Positions 1 through 8,858 of a DNA stretch of 64,000 nt are shown here, one piece after another. Both the position numbers and the translations under genes were made by a program. Source of the DNA: RPQJ01 sp963846885 (lineage in GTDB: Bacteria > Pseudomonadota > Gammaproteobacteria > Steroidobacterales > Steroidobacteraceae). Under the pieces are notes generated by a model, which saw only the letters and a list, made by a program, of their open reading frames with translations, searched no databases and had not been told where the DNA came from. Numbering within the stretch: position 1 is the first letter of the stretch; each line of letters begins with the position of its first letter. The DNA lies in contig CAWJXS010000023.1 in the NCBI GenBank assembly GCA_963846885.1, forward strand, positions 62,001 to 126,000, in the 5' to 3' direction.

Positions 1-2273
1 AACACGATCTGGATCTCGGGATTGCCCGCCTCGACCGTGGTCTTGACGTCCGCGAACCGTCCATCCTTGAGCATCTCCTGGCGCACGTTCTCGGCCGCGA
101 CCCCGAGGCGGTCGAGGTCGTAGCCCGAGATGACCACTTCGAGCGGCGTCGCCATGCTGAACAACGCAGGCCGGCTGAAGCGGTGCTGCAGGCCCGGGAT
201 CTGTTCGAGACTCTTGCGCATCTCGCCCATGGCCCGCTCTTCGTCCTCGCGGCCCGCGCCCGCCTGCAGCGTAATGCTGAGGCGGCCGGTGTTCTCGCCC
301 GCGTCGACCGGGTTCGCGTCGAGGCGGTTGCCCGTGCCCGCCACGCTGTAGGCGAGGGCGACGTTGCCGAGCGCGTCGCTCGCGCGCTGCGTTGCCAGCA
401 CGGCGCGATCGGTCTGCTCGAGCGGCGTGCCCGGCGGCAGGCGCAGGTCGACGTTGAATTCGCCCTGCGACATCTGCGGAATGAGTTCGGTGCCTAGCTG
501 CGGCACGACCAGGACCATGGTGAGCACGAAGGCCGCGACGGCGGTGCCGATCACCTTGCCCGGATGCGCGAGCGCCCAGGTGATGGCAGGCGGGTAATTG
601 CGATCGGCCCAGCGGTTGACGGCCTGCGTCGCGTTGACGAGGGGGCTCAGCGCGACCTTGCAGCCGTGCGCGATCCAGCCGCCGACGCGCGCGATGCCGT
701 TGCCCGCGGCGCGCAGGCCGCGGCTCAGGCGATTCAGCGGCTTTGGCTCGGTCGCAACGTCGGCGCCGGCCGCCACGCGCGCGCGGCCTGCCGCCAGCAT
801 CGGCACGAGCGTGAGCGCCACCAGCAGCGAGAAGCTGAGCGCGAACGCGACCGTGAGCGACTGGTCCTTGAACAGCTGGCCGGCGATGCCGGTGATGAAG
901 ATCATCGGGGCGAACACGGCGACCGACGTGAGCGTGGCCGCGAACACGGCCGTGGCCACGTCGGCGGTGCCGAGCCGCGCCGCCTCGCGCCGGTCGAGAC
1001 CCGATTCGTGCCGGCGCACGATGCTCTCGAGGACGACGACGGCGTTGTCCACCAGCATGCCCACCGCGAGTGCAATGCCGCCGAGCGACATGATGTTGAG
1101 CGTGATGTCGAACGCGTACATCAACACGAACGTGCCGAGCACCGAGACCGGGATCGCGATGCTGCTGATCAGCGTCGCGCGCGCGTCGCGCAGGAACGCG
1201 TACAGCACCAGGATCGCGAGCAGGCCGCCGATCAGGGCCGAGGTCTTGACCTCGCTGATGGCGGCGGCGATGAACGTCGACTGGTCGTACACCTGGGTCA
1301 GCTTCGTGCTGGCCGGCAGGTTCTTCTCCAGCTCCTTGATGCGCGCGCGCACGCCGTCCGCGAGGGCGACGGTGTTGGCGTCGCCTTCCTTGTAGACGGC
1401 GAGCTCGATCGATTCCTTGCCGTTGACGCGCGTGATGGCCTCGCGGTCCTTGTAGCCGCGCGTGACGCTCGCGACGTCGCGCAGGTACACCGGCTGGCCG
1501 TCCTTGGTCGCGATGATGGCGTTCGCCATCTGCTCGACGCTTTCGAACTCGTTCAGCGTGCGGACCAGGAACCGCTGCGTGCCCTGTTCGAGCCGGCCGC
1601 CCGACAGGTTGACGTTCTCCGCGCGGATGCGACGCGTGACCACGTCGATCGAGAGGCCGAGCTGCGCGAGCTTCTGCTGGTCGACGAAGACCTGCACTTC
1701 GTCCTCGTAACCGCCGCTCACTTTCACCGCGGCCGAGCCCTCGACGGCTTCCAGGTCGGGCTTGAGGCGGTCTTCGGCGAAGCGCCGCAGCGACTTGAGC
1801 CGTTCGATCGAGTCTTCCGAGCCTGCCACAGCCGCTTCGTCCAGCAGCGCCAGGCGCAGCACGGGTTCGCTCGACGGGTCGAACCGCAGCAGCAGCGGGC
1901 GCTTGGCCTCGAGCGGCAGTTGCAGCAGGTCGAGCTTCTCGCGGACGTCGATGCCCGCGATGTCCATGTCCGTGCCCCAGACGAACTCGAGCGTCACGTC
2001 CGACTGGCCGGCACGCGAGACCGAGCGCACTTCGCGCACGTTGCGGATGATGCTGACGGTTTCCTCGACCGGACGGCTGATCAGCGTCTCGACCTCGAGC
2101 GGCGCGGCGCCCGGCAACTCGGTGCGGATCGTGATCGTGGGGTACGACAGGTCCGGCAGCAGGTTGAGCTTGAGCCGCGACAGCGACACGAAGCCGAAGA
2201 GGGCGATCGCAACCGTGAACATCACGATGGTGACGCGGCGTTCGATCGCAAAATCGATCAGTGACTTGAGCAT
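1..2273 (-). CDS. RND efflux transporter permease (partial, 3' end outside window)
   Basis: Inner-membrane permease of a resistance-nodulation-division pump (AcrB/MexB/HAE-1-like), using proton influx to extrude substrates through a tripartite complex. The gene runs off the left edge; 757 codons are visible. The start (ATG, MLKSLIDFAIERRVTIVMF) opens directly into TM1. A porter region follows, then a TM block containing GMLVDNAVVVLES. Asp409 of that motif matches the first of the two TM4 proton-relay aspartates of AcrB; the second position is Asn410, a common variant in HAE-type permeases. It lies 55 bp downstream of the adaptor gene on the same strand, so the two form one transcript. Substrate cannot be read from the sequence. 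Confidence 0.93.
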   Translation of the reverse strand, partial: MLKSLIDFAIERRVTIVMFTVAIALFGFVSLSRLKLNLLPDLSYPTITIRTELPGAAPLEVETLISRPVEETVSIIRNVREVRSVSRAGQSDVTLEFVWGTDMDIAGIDVREKLDLLQLPLEAKRPLLLRFDPSSEPVLRLALLDEAAVAGSEDSIERLKSLRRFAEDRLKPDLEAVEGSAAVKVSGGYEDEVQVFVDQQKLAQLGLSIDVVTRRIRAENVNLSGGRLEQGTQRFLVRTLNEFESVEQMANAIIATKDGQPVYLRDVASVTRGYKDREAITRVNGKESIELAVYKEGDANTVALADGVRARIKELEKNLPASTKLTQVYDQSTFIAAAISEVKTSALIGGLLAILVLYAFLRDARATLISSIAIPVSVLGTFVLMYAFDITLNIMSLGGIALAVGMLVDNAVVVLESIVRRHESGLDRREAARLGTADVATAVFAATLTSVAVFAPMIFITGIAGQLFKDQSLTVAFALSFSLLVALTLVPMLAAGRARVAAGADVATEPKPLNRLSRGLRAAGNGIARVGGWIAHGCKVALSPLVNATQAVNRWADRNYPPAITWALAHPGKVIGTAVAAFVLTMVLVVPQLGTELIPQMSQGEFNVDLRLPPGTPLEQTDRAVLATQRASDALGNVALAYSVAGTGNRLDANPVDAGENTGRLSITLQAGAGREDEERAMGEMRKSLEQIPGLQHRFSRPALFSMATPLEVVISGYDLDRLGVAAENVRQEMLKDGRFADVKTTVEAGNPEIQIV

Positions 2274-2328
2274 GTGTTCGTCCCCGGCGGGGTGGGTGCC
2301 GCGAGTGCGGTGCCCGGGCGAGCGGCCG

Positions 2329-3441
2329 TTACTTGATCTGGGTCTTTTCTGCGGCGACCGCGGCTGCTTGCTTCGGCGCGCCGTCGCCCACGATCTTGAC
2401 CAGCGTGCCCGTCTTGAGCCCCGCCTGGCCGACCGTCACGACCTGTTCGCCGCCGGTGAGCCCCTCGACGACTTCGATCCAGCCGCCGTTCGACAGCCCG
2501 GTGCGGATCGTGCGCTGCTCCGCCTTGTCCTTGTCCACGACGAACACCGACTGGGTGCCGTCTGCGTCGAGGATCGACGAGCGCGGCAGCTGCAGCGCGT
2601 CCTGGCGCCGCTCATAGACGATGTTGACGCGAGCGAACATGCCCGGCTTCAGGCGGCGGGACGGGTCGGGCACTTCGACGCGTGCGCGAAACGTGCCCGT
2701 CTGCGGATCGACGGTGGGACTGATGCGCGAGATGGTGCCGATGAAGCGCTCGCCGCCGAGTGCGTCGACGACGATCTCGGCGTTCTGGCCCGGCGCGATC
2801 TTGCGGAACTCCTTCTCGGGCACGTGCACGTAGGCTACGAGCGGGTCGAGATCGGTGATCGTGAACGTCGGGTCGTTCGGCATGATGGTGTTGCCGACCT
2901 TGATGTTGCGCAGCGAGATCACGCCCCTGATCGGCGCGCGGATCTCGGTGTAGTTGAGCTCGAGGCGCGCGCTCTCGTAGCCCGCGCGCAGCGCGTCGAG
3001 GTCGAACTTGGTGTTCTCGGCGGTGCTTTTCGGCACGAGGCCTTTCTCGGCCAGCTCCAGCGTGCGCTTGTAGTCACGCTCGAGCTTGCGCAGGTTGGCA
3101 TCGGTCTGCGCCAGCGTGAGCCGCAGGCGATCGCCGTCGAGGCGCGCGAGGACCTGGCCGGGCTGCACCGAGTCGCCTTCCTCGACGTAGATCTGCCGCA
3201 CCTCGCCGCCCACCTTGGCGACGACCACGGCCTGCTCGTGGGCCTCGACCGGGGCGGTGCCCGAATACACGGCCGCCATCTCGGCGCGCTTCAGCGGCTG
3301 GACCTCGACCGGGACGGCCGTGACCTTGTCCGCGTCGCCTTCCTTGTCTTTCGCCTTGCCGCCGCCGCACCCAGCGAGGAGTGCGCCGGCGAGGGCGAGG
3401 AGGGCCAGCCAACGGGCCGGATATTGCTTGGTCATGGACAT
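2329..3441 (-). CDS. RND efflux periplasmic adaptor (membrane fusion lipoprotein)
   Basis: Membrane-fusion adaptor linking the RND permease to an outer-membrane channel. It has a lipoprotein signal with lipobox LLAGC, a lipoyl/HlyD half-motif (AVVVAKVGGEVRQIYVEEGD), an alpha-helical hairpin region (about residues 115-160) and beta-barrel and membrane-proximal domains. I chose ATG at 3441 because AGGGG lies just upstream; ATG at 3435 is equally possible, giving 370 or 368 residues. An in-frame upstream start at 3513 would lie inside the operator and is unlikely. It is the first gene of the efflux operon, and its promoter is overlapped by a 26-bp palindrome. Confidence 0.92.
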   Translation of the reverse strand: MSMTKQYPARWLALLALAGALLAGCGGGKAKDKEGDADKVTAVPVEVQPLKRAEMAAVYSGTAPVEAHEQAVVVAKVGGEVRQIYVEEGDSVQPGQVLARLDGDRLRLTLAQTDANLRKLERDYKRTLELAEKGLVPKSTAENTKFDLDALRAGYESARLELNYTEIRAPIRGVISLRNIKVGNTIMPNDPTFTITDLDPLVAYVHVPEKEFRKIAPGQNAEIVVDALGGERFIGTISRISPTVDPQTGTFRARVEVPDPSRRLKPGMFARVNIVYERRQDALQLPRSSILDADGTQSVFVVDKDKAEQRTIRTGLSNGGWIEVVEGLTGGEQVVTVGQAGLKTGTLVKIVGDGAPKQAAAVAAEKTQIK

Positions 3442-3475
3442 CGAGCCCCTGTGGATCCGTACTACCGAGGGCACG

Positions 3476-3504
3476 ATGGTATGGAAGGCTAGTGTTGTAG
3501 TCAA
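3476..3504 (-). promoter_or_regulatory. Sigma-70-like promoter for the RND efflux operon
   Basis: On the minus strand, -35 TTGACT (3504-3499), 17-bp spacer, then -10 TACCAT (3481-3476). The first hexamer matches consensus at five of six positions and the second at four. It points at the adaptor gene, 35 bp before ATG 3441. The -35 box overlaps the centre of the palindrome at 3490-3515. Confidence 0.6.
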
Positions 3505-3515
3505 GTACAACACTA
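3490..3515. promoter_or_regulatory. 26-bp palindromic operator (TetR-type) over the efflux promoter
   Basis: TAGTGTTGTA, six bases GTCAAG, then TACAACACTA: perfect 10-bp arms. It is AT-rich compared with the surroundings and covers the -35 box of the efflux promoter. Size, symmetry and placement are those of a TetR/AcrR-family operator. No TetR gene is in the window; it may lie beyond the left edge or elsewhere. Confidence 0.65.
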
Positions 3516-3522
3516 ACTACAG

Positions 3523-5691
3523 CTAGGGGGCCTTCTTGGTCTCGCTCACGCGCGCCATGAACCGGGGTTCGAGCTGCGACAGGTCGGCCGTGATTTCGGC
3601 GGCCTCCCCGAGGATGGCGTCCGGCGGGTCCTTGATCTCGGTGGCGGCTTTCAGGGCCGGTTCGCCCAGGGACTGCCGGCGCGCATTCTCGCGTGCCAGC
3701 TGCTCGGCAGTGCGCGTGGTGCGCTCGGCCTTGCGCTTGTCCAGGTTGAGCGACACGGACTTCTCGTTGCGCATCTTGTCCAGGGCCGAGATCTCGTTGA
3801 CCGTGAACTGGAAGTTCGGGTCGCCGGCGATACGGGCGTCGTGTTCGCGCTGCAGCTCGGGCAGCAGCCGGGCGTAGGCGCCTTCACGGCTGAATTCGGC
3901 CGAGCGGATGCGGTTCCAGGGCAGCGAACCGTCGCGCGAACTCTCGCCGACTTCCTCAGTGCTGATCGCCGAGGGCAGGGTGAGGTCGGGCTGCACGCCC
4001 CGGTTCTGGGTGCTGTCGCCCGTCACGCGGTAGTACATGCCGATCGTCACCGTGAGCTGGCCGTACCCCGGGTCCTGCCCCAGCGCGTAGCGATCGAGCG
4101 GATAGAGGTTCTGCACCGAACCCTTGCCGTAGGTTTCCTGGCCGATGACGAGACCGCGGCCGTAATCCTGCATCGCGGCCGCGAAAATTTCCGAGGCCGA
4201 CGCGCTGAAGCGGTCGACGAGGATGGTGAGCGGGCCGTCGTACGCGACTTCGGGCACTTCGGATTCGAGCACTTCGACGCGGCCGCCCGTCTCGCGCAGC
4301 TGCACGACCGGGCCCTTGGGCACGAACAGGTTCACGAGCCCGATCGCTTCGGACAGGTGGCCACCGCCGTTCTCGCGCAGGTCCAGCACGAGGCCGTCCA
4401 CGCCGCCTTCGGCCTTGATCTCGTCGAGCAGCTTGTGCACGTCGCGCGTGGTGCTGCGGTATTCCTCGTCGCCCGCGGCGCGCGCGTTGTAGTCCTGGTA
4501 GAAAGAGGGCACGGTGATCACGCCCACCTTCAGTTCCTTGTCGCCGCGCTTCACCTTGCGGATTTCTTTCTTGGCCGCCTGCGCGTCGAGCGTGATCTTG
4601 GAGCGGGGCAGCGAGAGCACGCGCTCCTGCGTGCCGGGAGGCGCATTGCCCGGCTGGATCTGCAGGCGCACGATCGAGCCGTTCGGGCCGCGGATCAGCT
4701 GCACCACGTCGTCGAGACGCCAGCCGACGACGTCCACCATCTTGCCGTCCTTGCCCTGGCCCACGGCCAGGATGCGGTCCTGCGCCTTGAGTTCGCCGTT
4801 CTGCTGCGCCGAGCCGCCGGGCAGGATTTCCATGATGGTCACGTAGTCGTCGATCGACTGCAGCGACGCGCCGATGCCCTCGTAGGACAGGCTCATCTGG
4901 ATGCGGTATTCCTCGGAGTTGCGCGGCGAGAAATAGCTGGAATGCGGGTCGAACACGTGCGCGAACGAGTTCATGAAGTTCTCGAACACGTCGTCGCTCG
5001 TGATCTGCTCGGAGCGCTTGGCCACGCGCTCGTAGCGCTTCTTGAGGACGTCGCGCGTCTCGGCCCAGGTCTTGTCCGTGAGCATCAGCGAGACGGCGTC
5101 GTTCTTGACGCGCTTGCGCCAGAGTTCGTCGAGCTCGGCCTGGCTGGTGGCCCAGGGGGCATGCTCGCGGTCGAACTCGAACGCCTCGTCGACGGTGAAG
5201 TCGGGCTCGGTGTCGAGCAGCTTCATCGCGTGCGCCATGCGCTCGCGGTTGCGTTGCTGGAAGCGGTTGAAGATGGCGAAGGCGGGCTCGAGCTTGCCGG
5301 TCGTGATCGCGTCGTCGAGTTCGTAGCGGTACTGCTCGAACTCCTGGATGTCGCTCGCCAGGAAGTAGCTGCGGCTGCCGTCGATCGATTCGAGGTAACG
5401 GTCGAGCACCAGTGACGAGACCGGGTCGTTGACCGGCGCCTGGCGGTAGTGCGACCGCTCGAACATGCTGCTGACCAGTCGCGCGACCTTGGCCTGGCGC
5501 TCGGTCGGGGCAAAGTCGGTCGTCGTCGTCGCATTGGCCGACGCGGACGGCGAGCGTGCCGTGCCCAGCAGCAGGGTCGCCACCGCCAGGAGCAGGGCGA
5601 CCAGGACCGCGGCGCCGGCGCGGTTCACGCTTCGGCGCGGAGCCGGGGCGGCAGGCATGGGGGACGGTCCCGGTTCAGTCGGCTGATACAA
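3523..5691 (-). CDS. prc: Carboxy-terminal processing protease Prc/Tsp (S41A)
   Basis: Periplasmic tail-specific serine protease that degrades proteins with non-polar C-termini and trims envelope proteins. At 722 residues it is a little longer than E. coli Prc. Order: N-terminal TM/signal (about 24-46), N-terminal domain, PDZ (about 265-350), S41 catalytic core, C-terminal DUF3340-like region. The Ser-Lys dyad lies in SASASEIFA (about residue 498) and YGKGSVQ (Lys523). The start is TTG at 5691, supported by GAGGA eight bases upstream; ATG at 5658 has no good ribosome site. Its stop is 7 bp from the RND-operon palindrome, so prc reads towards the efflux operon. Confidence 0.93.
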   Translation of the reverse strand: MYQPTEPGPSPMPAAPAPRRSVNRAGAAVLVALLLAVATLLLGTARSPSASANATTTTDFAPTERQAKVARLVSSMFERSHYRQAPVNDPVSSLVLDRYLESIDGSRSYFLASDIQEFEQYRYELDDAITTGKLEPAFAIFNRFQQRNRERMAHAMKLLDTEPDFTVDEAFEFDREHAPWATSQAELDELWRKRVKNDAVSLMLTDKTWAETRDVLKKRYERVAKRSEQITSDDVFENFMNSFAHVFDPHSSYFSPRNSEEYRIQMSLSYEGIGASLQSIDDYVTIMEILPGGSAQQNGELKAQDRILAVGQGKDGKMVDVVGWRLDDVVQLIRGPNGSIVRLQIQPGNAPPGTQERVLSLPRSKITLDAQAAKKEIRKVKRGDKELKVGVITVPSFYQDYNARAAGDEEYRSTTRDVHKLLDEIKAEGGVDGLVLDLRENGGGHLSEAIGLVNLFVPKGPVVQLRETGGRVEVLESEVPEVAYDGPLTILVDRFSASASEIFAAAMQDYGRGLVIGQETYGKGSVQNLYPLDRYALGQDPGYGQLTVTIGMYYRVTGDSTQNRGVQPDLTLPSAISTEEVGESSRDGSLPWNRIRSAEFSREGAYARLLPELQREHDARIAGDPNFQFTVNEISALDKMRNEKSVSLNLDKRKAERTTRTAEQLARENARRQSLGEPALKAATEIKDPPDAILGEAAEITADLSQLEPRFMARVSETKKAP

Positions 5692-5813
5692 TTGGGCATT
5701 CCTCGACGGACATCGAAAAGAGCGGCGGACGCGAATTGGTCCGGCGCGACACTAGGCTAGAGACACCCCGGCACCCAAGCAAGGGCCGAACCCACCCAGG
5801 AGCAGGCGAATCC

Positions 5814-6107
5814 GTGCGACCCCTCACCGTATTGACCGGAATCGTCCTTGGTTCGTCGGCGGCCACCACTTTTGGGCTCACCGCGACGATGGTCATTTTC
5901 CTGGTGCTGGCGGGCGAAACCCCGCGCTTTCGCGAGGAATTGCCGCTGCTGGCGCGGTATGTCGTCATCTTCGTCGGTTTGACCGCGCTCGCGGCCGTCA
6001 GTTTCATCGGGCAGGCGCGCAATACCGCCTGGCGGCGCTGGGCCCAGGTCGCGCTGTGGGGCACGTTGGCAGGGCTCGCGTTCCTGTACGCGTCGACGCG
6101 GCCCTGA
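5814..6107 (+). CDS. Small hypothetical membrane protein (97 aa)
   Basis: Family not recognised. GTG start at 5814 with AGGAG 11 bases upstream. The protein begins almost at once with a hydrophobic segment (LTVLTGIVLGSSAATTFGL), followed by two more hydrophobic stretches (about 41-58 and 72-90) and a short basic stretch between them (RNTAWRRW), suggesting three TM helices. It is divergent from prc, with 122 bp between starts, and convergent with the next small gene. Function unknown. Confidence 0.6.
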   Translation: MRPLTVLTGIVLGSSAATTFGLTATMVIFLVLAGETPRFREELPLLARYVVIFVGLTALAAVSFIGQARNTAWRRWAQVALWGTLAGLAFLYASTRP

Positions 6108-6123
6108 ATCCGCGATTGTCGCC

Positions 6124-6411
6124 TTACTTGCGCGGGACGTCGTCCCACCCGCGGGGCTTGCGGTAGCCCCCGGTGCTTGCGTAAGGATCGAAGCCGGCTT
6201 CCTTGACGCGGGACTTGGCCGGCGCTGGCGGCTGCGGCTTGCTCTCGACCGACAGTTTCAGCGTGCCGTCCTGGCCGTCGCCCACGACCGCGCCGACAGG
6301 CCGCGCGCCCACCGGACCCGCCGCGGATGACTGGTTGAGTGATTTTGCCGTGGCCTGCTCATAGCCTCGGACACGGTCCCACCACCGCTGCAGGCGATCG
6401 CCCAGATCCAC
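6124..6411 (-). CDS. Hypothetical small soluble protein (95 aa)
   Basis: Family not recognised. GTG start at 6411, seven bases after GGAGG, opening VDLGDRLQRWWDRVRGYEQA. The centre is low-complexity (Ala/Gly/Pro/Val) and the tail is charged, ending RKPRGWDDVPRK. No signal peptide or TM segment is visible. It starts one base after the stop of the upstream membrane-protein gene (TGA-C-GTG), so the pair is probably translationally coupled. Confidence 0.5.
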   Translation of the reverse strand: MDLGDRLQRWWDRVRGYEQATAKSLNQSSAAGPVGARPVGAVVGDGQDGTLKLSVESKPQPPAPAKSRVKEAGFDPYASTGGYRKPRGWDDVPRK

Positions 6412-6412
6412 G

Positions 6413-6682
6413 TCACCCCCTCCATTTTGGAGCCCCGAACAACAATACACGCCAAAATGAAAGTATCAAGACAGGCCCCAAGGCCAGGGCCCAGGAATAC
6501 CAGCGCAGGGTGAGCAACCCCTGCAGGTAGTCGCCGAAGAAACCGGCCGCGCTGCCGCCCGCATATTCGCCCAGCACATAACGCCCGGTCAGGTGCACGA
6601 GGAAGGGCAGGACCACCACGCCGAACACCAGGGCGGCGAACATCCAGAAGGCGCCGTGGCGCGGATTCAGCAGGTTGGGCAT
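6413..6682 (-). CDS. Hypothetical two/three-TM membrane protein
   Basis: Family not recognised. With ATG at 6682 (MPNLLNPRHGAFWMF) the product has 89 residues; a TTG start at 6718 would add twelve. Hydrophobic segments lie at about residues 12-32 and 57-77. The C-terminus is basic (FGAPKWRG). It is divergent from the Gfo/Idh/MocA gene (62 bp between starts) and coupled to the small gene at 6124-6411. Confidence 0.5.
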   Translation of the reverse strand: MPNLLNPRHGAFWMFAALVFGVVVLPFLVHLTGRYVLGEYAGGSAAGFFGDYLQGLLTLRWYSWALALGPVLILSFWRVLLFGAPKWRG

Positions 6683-6744
6683 GGCCCGGATCGTGAGGGG
6701 AAGACGCACCGGCTGCAAGACCTGCCATTGAGTATCATCGGCTG

Positions 6745-7692
6745 ATGCAGCAAGTACGCACGGCGGTCATCGGTGTCGGCTACCTGGGCCGCTTTCATGC
6801 ACAGAAGTACGCTGCGTTGCCCGCGGCCGACCTGGTCGCGGTGGTGGACGCCAGCGCAGAGAACCGCACCAGGGTTGCCGCCGAGACCGGCTGCCGCGCG
6901 GTCGCCGACTATCGCGACATCCTGGGCGAGGTCGACGCCGTCAGCATCGCCACGCCCACGCCGCTCCATTACCCGATTGCACGCGAGTGCCTCGAGCACG
7001 GCATCCACGTGCTGGTCGAAAAGCCGATCACCACCACGCTCGAGGAGGCTCGCAGCCTGGTCGAGACGGCGGCACGCCAGGGTCGCGTCCTGCAGGTGGG
7101 TCACCTCGAGCGTTTCAACGCGGCGATCCTCGCGCTGGCCGGCACGCTGCGCACGCCGCGGTTCGTCGAGTCGCACCGTCTCGCCCCGTTCAAGGAACGC
7201 GGGACGGACGTCAACGTCGTGCTCGACCTGATGATCCATGACATCGACCTGATCCAGAGCCTGGTCGGCGCGCCGATCGAGTCGATCGATGCCGTGGGGT
7301 CGTCGGTGTTCTCAGCCGGCCTCGACATCGCCAACGCGCGGATCCGCTACGCGAACGGCTGCGTGGCGAACACCACGGCGAGCCGCGTCAGCATGAAGAT
7401 GGAACGCAAGCTGCGGCTGTTCCAGGACGACGCCTACATCTCGATCGACCTGCAGCAGAAAGTGCTCACGATCGTGCGCAAGCCACCCGCCGGGGCCGAC
7501 GTGCCGAAGGGGCAGGTGCTGATCGAGGAACGCACTTACGACCAGGGCGACGCGCTCCTGCACGAGATCGAGGCGTTCCTGCACTCGATCCGCACCGGCA
7601 CGCCGCCGGTCGTGTCGGGCGAAGACGGCCTGCGCGCGCTGGAGACTGCCACTCGCATCACGCAGATGGTGCAGGACGGTGCATTGTCATGA
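6745..7692 (+). CDS. Gfo/Idh/MocA family NAD(P)-dependent oxidoreductase
   Basis: Cytoplasmic sugar or sugar-nucleotide dehydrogenase of 315 residues. The N-terminal Rossmann motif is GVGYLGRFHA (residues 10-19). VEKPITTTLEEA carries the family's EKP signature, and GHLERFN plus DLMIHDIDLI lie in the catalytic alpha/beta domain. Family relatives include UDP-GlcNAc 3-dehydrogenases (GnnA) and inositol dehydrogenases; the substrate cannot be fixed here. It is first in a four-gene operon whose junctions all overlap by ATGA. No lipid A genes are in the window, so a GnnA role would be speculative. Confidence 0.9.
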   Translation: MQQVRTAVIGVGYLGRFHAQKYAALPAADLVAVVDASAENRTRVAAETGCRAVADYRDILGEVDAVSIATPTPLHYPIARECLEHGIHVLVEKPITTTLEEARSLVETAARQGRVLQVGHLERFNAAILALAGTLRTPRFVESHRLAPFKERGTDVNVVLDLMIHDIDLIQSLVGAPIESIDAVGSSVFSAGLDIANARIRYANGCVANTTASRVSMKMERKLRLFQDDAYISIDLQQKVLTIVRKPPAGADVPKGQVLIEERTYDQGDALLHEIEAFLHSIRTGTPPVVSGEDGLRALETATRITQMVQDGALS

Positions 7693-8858
7693 CGCGACGC
7701 TTCTATGCCGGCGCGGATTTCCGCCGCGCCCTGTCGATCGAGGAGCTGCGGCGGATCGCGCAGAACCGGCTGCCGCGCTTCGAGATGGAGTACCTCGAGG
7801 GCGGTGCGGAAGACGAGGTGGCGCTGCGTCGCAACCGTTCGATTTTCGAGCGCATCACCTGGTTGCCACGCATGCTCGTCGGTACCGGGCTGCCCGACGT
7901 TTCGCGCACCGTGCTCGGTGACGCGCTGCATCTGCCGCTGATCATCGCGCCGACGGGATTCAACGGGATGATCTGGCCGCAGGGCGACCTGGCGCTGGCC
8001 AGGGCGGCCGACGCCGCTGGCATCGCGTTCACGCTCAGCACTGTCAGCAACTACGACGTGCTGGCGCTCAATCCGCAGCTGCAGCGGCCCGCGTGGTTCC
8101 AGTTGTATCCGCTCAAGGACCAGAAGACCTCCGACCGGCTGATCGAGCGCGCGCAGGCGGCCGGGTGCGACAAGCTCGTAGTGACCGTCGACGTGCCCGC
8201 GCTCGGCGCGCGCGAGTGGGACCAGCGCAATTATTCGCGCCCGCTCAAGCTCAGCGCGTCGAGCGTGCTCGACGTGCTGCAGCACCCGCGCTGGCTGTGG
8301 CAGGTGATGCTGCCGAAGGGCGCACCGGAGTTCGCGAACCTCACCGAGTTTCTCCCCGAGGGCGCGCGCTCCGCGCTGCAGGGCGTGCGTTTCATGGGGA
8401 CGCAGATCAATCCGACGCTGAACTGGGCCGACATCGAGCGCATGCGCGCACGCTGGCAGGGCAAGCTCATCCTCAAGGGCATCCTCTGCGTCGAGGATGC
8501 CAGGCGCAGCGTCGAGGCCGGCGCCGATGGCATCGTGCTGTCGAATCATGGCGGCCGGCAGCTCGACTCGTGCGCCACCGGCATCGAACTCGTCGGCCAG
8601 TGCGCGGCCGAAGTCGGCGACAAGCTCGCGCTCCTGGTCGACGGCGGCTTCCGCCGCGGCGGCGACATCCTGAAGGCCATCGCGCTCGGCGCCGATGCGG
8701 TGATGATCGGCCGCCCCGCGCTCTACGGGCTCGGCGCCGGCGGCGAGGCGGGCGTGTCGCACGCGCTCAGCCTGCTGCGCATTGAAATGGAGCGCGCGAT
8801 GACGCTGCTGGGCTGCCATTCGCTCGACGAGCTCGGCCCGCACCTGATCAAGACATGA
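7689..8858 (+). CDS. FMN-dependent alpha-hydroxy-acid dehydrogenase (LldD-like)
   Basis: TIM-barrel flavoprotein oxidising an L-2-hydroxyacid such as L-lactate to the 2-oxoacid. Its 389 residues are typical. FMN and active-site signatures are present: SNHGGRQLD with catalytic His287, then VDGGFRRGGDILKAIALGAD and MIGRPALYGLGAGGE. The N-terminal ALSIEELRRIAQNRLPRFEMEYLEGGAEDE is typical of LldD and mandelate dehydrogenases. ATG overlaps the previous stop (ATGA). The acceptor and exact substrate are unknown; L-lactate is the default guess. Confidence 0.9.
   Translation: MTRRFYAGADFRRALSIEELRRIAQNRLPRFEMEYLEGGAEDEVALRRNRSIFERITWLPRMLVGTGLPDVSRTVLGDALHLPLIIAPTGFNGMIWPQGDLALARAADAAGIAFTLSTVSNYDVLALNPQLQRPAWFQLYPLKDQKTSDRLIERAQAAGCDKLVVTVDVPALGAREWDQRNYSRPLKLSASSVLDVLQHPRWLWQVMLPKGAPEFANLTEFLPEGARSALQGVRFMGTQINPTLNWADIERMRARWQGKLILKGILCVEDARRSVEAGADGIVLSNHGGRQLDSCATGIELVGQCAAEVGDKLALLVDGGFRRGGDILKAIALGADAVMIGRPALYGLGAGGEAGVSHALSLLRIEMERAMTLLGCHSLDELGPHLIKT

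Noticed and set aside
564..2264. Long plus-strand open frame opposite the RND permease
   Set aside because: Arg/Ala/Asp-rich composition without domains, exactly antisense to a well-conserved permease; a high-GC shadow frame.
3490..3515. Palindrome considered as a prc terminator
   Set aside because: It is AT-rich with no T-tract on the minus strand, and it overlaps a good promoter, so an operator is the better reading.
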